Of a stretch of DNA of 64,000 nt, positions 61,749 to 64,000 are shown piece by piece. Location of the stretch: contig CAZEWK010000086.1 of assembly GCA_964515905.1 (NCBI GenBank), forward strand, positions 136,001 to 200,000. Direction: 5' to 3'. Both the position numbers and the translations under genes were made by a program. The notes beneath the pieces are model-generated. The model searched no databases and was not told the origin of the DNA. It saw only the letters and a program-made list of their open reading frames with translations. Every line of letters begins with the position of its first letter. Within the stretch, counting starts at the first letter, position 1. This DNA comes from GCA-2712985 sp964515905 (lineage in GTDB: Bacteria > Pseudomonadota > Alphaproteobacteria > UBA7887).

Positions 61749-62086
61749 ATAACCACTCCTGTGATTTCATAAGGGCAAATATGGGGTTTTTGATATTGGT
61801 GCTTTGGGCCTATTAAATATTAAATCCAAATATTGGCAGTGTCACCGAGACAGAGGCATTTTTTAAGCTTTTAGCGGAATTAGTGGGCCTGACTTCCCCT
61901 GTATGTCTAGGATCCAGACTATGCTTAATCAGTAGTTCACCTTCCAAGACTACAATATCTCCTTTTGAACTGGACTTGATACAACATAGAAGACACGAGT
62001 ACTAGTGGAAGTCTGCGATAGACCCATTAGATCTAAGTAAAACAGAAAGTTAGGTATAAGCTAGTCATTACTATAAACATTCTGAT
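61749..62086. other. 338-nt intergenic region upstream of ahcY
   Basis: No recognised gene. On the minus strand a small open frame (61813-61947, TTG start, 44 residues beginning MEGELLIKHSLDPRHTGEVR) has an AAAGGAG sequence upstream, but no family match is evident and base composition alone does not support it. The region probably includes the ahcY promoter. Nothing resembling the known SAH or SAM riboswitch cores stood out. Confidence 0.35.
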
Positions 62087-62953
62087 TTAACCTCTGCTAA
62101 TGGGATCTAAGTCCCGGTGGCGTATCTGGACTGGGTAACCGGCAGCAGAGATCCGGCGAGCCAACTCTTCACAAACGGCTACGGACCGGTGGCGTCCACC
62201 GGTACAACCAATTGCAAGTGTCAGGTATCGTTTTCCTTCGGCGGTATAGCGTGGCAAAAGTGGTATGATTAAAGAACAAACTCTCGAAAAAAAAGATTCA
62301 AAATCGGGATCATTCTCGATGTATTGAACAACTTCTCGATCTAAGCCGGTTTTCCTCCGCAAAGTTTCTGAGTAGTGAGGATTCGATAAAAAACGAACGT
62401 CGAATACTAAATCAGCTTCGCGAGGAAGACCCTGTCGAAACGCGAAAGAAGTGATACTCAAAGTTAGTGGAGAGGCGTTTTGAATAGCAAAATGCCCTTC
62501 CACAGAAAGACGTAAATCAGCAGAGGATAACGATGAGGTGTCAAATACGTGATCCGCTTGCTCCAATAAAGGCATCATCAGTTGTTTTTCTCGGATAATG
62601 CCATCTGTGACTGGCCGGTCCATTGCTAAAGGGTGGCGTCGCCTGGTTTCAGTAAAGCGTAATCTCAAAATATCTGGATCACAGGTCAAGAACACTAGTT
62701 CAATAGTTCTTACTGAGGCCTCCTTAAGTTCTCGGATTTGCGTAAGCAACATATCTGAAGAAAAACCTATGCTGCGAGTATCTATGCCTGTTGCTACAGG
62801 GAAACTCTGACGAGTCTCGTCTAGAAACGTTCTTAATAACCGGAGCGGTAAATTGTCCACCACTTCATAGCCAAGATCTTCTAATGTGTCGAGGACGGTG
62901 CTTTTCCCCGCGCCCGATAATCCAGTCACGACCAGTAGTAGTGGTTCCGGCAT
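62087..62953 (-). CDS. rapZ: RNase adapter protein RapZ (YvcJ family)
   Basis: 288 residues, nucleotide-binding protein that in enteric bacteria delivers the GlmZ sRNA to RNase E. The P-loop is VVTGLSGAGKSTVLDTLEDL (about 8-27), followed by GYEVVDNLPLRLL, a Walker-B-like LVFLTCDPDILRLRFTETRR, and the strongly conserved C-terminal YLTLAIGCTGGRHRSVAVCE. In Alphaproteobacteria rapZ normally sits beside hprK and PTS genes; here a PtsN-type EIIA gene lies upstream after a 423-nt gap, and hprK is not seen. Confidence 0.94.
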   Translation of the reverse strand: MPEPLLLVVTGLSGAGKSTVLDTLEDLGYEVVDNLPLRLLRTFLDETRQSFPVATGIDTRSIGFSSDMLLTQIRELKEASVRTIELVFLTCDPDILRLRFTETRRRHPLAMDRPVTDGIIREKQLMMPLLEQADHVFDTSSLSSADLRLSVEGHFAIQNASPLTLSITSFAFRQGLPREADLVFDVRFLSNPHYSETLRRKTGLDREVVQYIENDPDFESFFSRVCSLIIPLLPRYTAEGKRYLTLAIGCTGGRHRSVAVCEELARRISAAGYPVQIRHRDLDPISRG

Positions 62954-63376
62954 GATTAAAGGTAACTAATTCGGCACTGACGAGAAATAATCAGTGAAAT
63001 CATCTAAATCTACTCCGACTATTATGCCACCGTAGTAATTGCATCAATATCTCCCAGAAGACAACGTGGCCGGGCTTTGTCACACGGATCACCGTGAAGC
63101 AATGACTTCGCCTGAAGTTGGAACGCAAAACAAGAAGAGTTAATCTCCTGTCGACTATAGGTTTCGATGCTTTATGGCTGATACAAGCCATCAGCGTATG
63201 CTTCTTTTTACATCCCCCGTTTTCTATAATCTAGTTCTTTATTTTTAGGCATCCTATCAGGTAGGGCGAACACGTATTTTCTCGCTGCAAAATATAAATG
63301 CAGGGACGACCTAAAGATCTTAACACCAAATTGATGGATAAGTGGGGACGGTAATAGATTATATTCAGTATTATTT
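62954..63376. other. 423-nt gap between rapZ and ptsN, no gene recognised
   Basis: Translations of this stretch in the direction of the flanking genes gave no HprK, HPr or EIIA-Man piece. The longest frame (63000-63191) is rich in basic residues and has no family-like features. A short hairpin (GCTGAT/ATCAGC, near 63179-63197) precedes a T-rich run on the plus strand but with a gap of about ten bases. It may hold the promoter of rapZ, or be the decayed remains of a lost gene. Confidence 0.4.
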
Positions 63377-63823
63377 TTATGAGGCCGTCAATAATGCATA
63401 CATTGCATCAGAAGATGTACTGCCTCGAAGTTTGGCACACATGGTTGGATCGCGGAGCAACCGCGTAATTCTTGCTAAGGCTTTTAGATGAATATGTCCT
63501 AGTGACATCGGGCCTAACAGCATGAAAATCAAATCTACTAGTTCATCATCCACTGAGTCGAAGTGGATTGGTGCTTTGAGTCTTGCAAATATACCACATG
63601 GTTGATCCAGGTCGTGTAATTTCGTATTCGGAATCGCAACGCCCTGTCCAACAACAGTAGTTCCGGCTTGCTCACTAGCGCTAAGGCCCGAGAGGATATG
63701 ATTCTCATCGAGACCAGTCAAAGAATGACCCAAAGCCGCTAACGCTTTTAAAGTGTTATCTTTACTCTGCGCTTTGAAATCAATGTAAACTTGAGAGGGA
63801 AGGAGAAAATCTATGATGTTCAT
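63377..63823 (-). CDS. ptsN: PtsN-type nitrogen PTS EIIA protein with Asn at the phosphorylation site
   Basis: 148 residues, the normal PtsN length. EIIA-Ntr proteins accept phosphate from NPr on a histidine in the motif VAIPHxK and then regulate potassium transport and other systems. The overall family is clear: ASEQAGTTVVGQGVAIPNTK, IFARLKAPIHFDSVDDELVD, LIFMLLGPMSLGHIHLKALA and RITRLLRDPTMCAKLRG. But position 66, the phosphorylated His, is Asn (codon AAT at 63626-63628). A His follows four residues later (KLHD). Phosphorylation as in PtsN appears impossible unless that His substitutes. Confidence 0.9.
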   Translation of the reverse strand: MNIIDFLLPSQVYIDFKAQSKDNTLKALAALGHSLTGLDENHILSGLSASEQAGTTVVGQGVAIPNTKLHDLDQPCGIFARLKAPIHFDSVDDELVDLIFMLLGPMSLGHIHLKALARITRLLRDPTMCAKLRGSTSSDAMYALLTAS

Positions 63824-64000
63824 TGTGATTACTTCAATTGAAATATGGAGTCACTGGAAGTATGTCTGGGCAAAGTGTAGTTTCTATTTGATGATCTACT
63901 AATAGGAAGTGCTTGATAAGTTTTATGCATTATATAGTTCTTGGCTCTCTTCGTGATAGTTTAAGGTAACGGTAAAACCGAAAACAGTATAAGCAAATAG
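63824..64000. other. 177-nt region upstream of ptsN to the window edge
   Basis: No gene is recognisable. On the minus strand one frame is open from the window edge to a TAA at 63923 (25 codons), which could be the end of a gene lying outside, but it shows no family motif. PtsN is often preceded by rpoN and a hibernation-promoting-factor gene; I cannot confirm either here. Confidence 0.25.

Noticed and set aside
61749..62086. SAH or SAM riboswitch upstream of ahcY
   Set aside because: The known conserved cores of these riboswitches were not recognisable on the minus strand; a covariance-model search would decide.
63000..63191. 63-residue frame between rapZ and ptsN as an hprK remnant
   Set aside because: No P-loop or other HprK motif in any of the three minus-strand frames.

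Overview
The window looks like a contiguous piece of an alphaproteobacterial chromosome of moderate GC content. The evidence is gene content and order: a coaBC-ubiB-ubiE / mutM-enoyl-CoA hydratase-rpsT-dnaA block, rpmH-rnpA-yidD-yidC-engB-argB, hemC-hemD-mitofilin-hemY, aroA-cmk-rpsA-sppA-ihfB-lapA-pyrF-trpF-trpB-trpA-accD-folC, and a trxA/addA/addB/murU/amgK/tsaE block. These are arrangements I know from Alphaproteobacteria, especially Rhodospirillales-like and rhizobial genomes. The alphaproteobacterial Mic60 (mitofilin) gene in the haem operon and the alphaproteobacterial forms of AddA/AddB, AmgK/MurU and the TIGR02300 zinc-ribbon protein agree with this. I see no phage, insertion sequence, CRISPR array or rRNA. 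There is one tRNA (Ala, GGC).

Layout. 1-5.4 kb (minus): a partial DsrE-like gene, moeB, dut, coaBC, ubiB, ubiE. 5.4-16.2 kb (plus): mutM, enoyl-CoA hydratase, rpsT with a clear terminator, then the replication block dnaA-dnaN-recF-gyrB and a PBP1A-type cell-wall synthase. 16.2-23.4 kb is the accessory part: a YgjP-like metallopeptidase and DapA-superfamily aldolase pair, a secreted ankyrin protein followed by a degenerate CobD/CbiB-family membrane protein, a SYLF-domain protein, a CobC-like histidine phosphatase coupled to an ABC-2 exporter, and a TVP38 membrane protein. 23.6-29.5 kb (plus): rpmH, rnpA, yidD, yidC, engB, argB, a HAD phosphatase and dapD. 29.5-31.6 kb (minus): gpsA and tsaD. 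31.7-36 kb (plus): hemC, hemD, mitofilin and hemY. 36-39 kb is a second accessory patch: gene remnants, an orphan EmrA-like adaptor and a DUF169 protein. After the tRNA and the TIGR02300 gene, 39.6-51.3 kb (plus) holds the long aroA-to-folC run. 51.4-64 kb (minus) holds trxA, addA, addB, murU, amgK, tsaE, ahcY, rapZ and ptsN.

How the genes work together: most of the window is core housekeeping, namely replication initiation and the sliding clamp, ribosome and membrane-protein insertion, haem, tryptophan and shikimate pathways, t6A tRNA modification (TsaD and TsaE), peptidoglycan synthesis and recycling (PBP1A, AmgK, MurU) and double-strand break repair (AddAB). Many genes overlap by 1-8 bases, which points to translational coupling, and several conserved genes appear to start at TTG or GTG.

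I did not find a clear new multi-gene system. The observations most worth checking are residue-level. The PtsN-type EIIA protein has Asn where the phosphorylated His should be. AddA has lost its nuclease motif while AddB keeps its own. MutM lacks one of the four zinc-finger cysteines. A CobD-family protein has lost its conserved central motifs and sits near a CobC-like phosphatase. A chimeric remnant joins an amidase N-terminus to an enoyl-CoA hydratase C-terminus and contains a perfect 12-bp inverted repeat.
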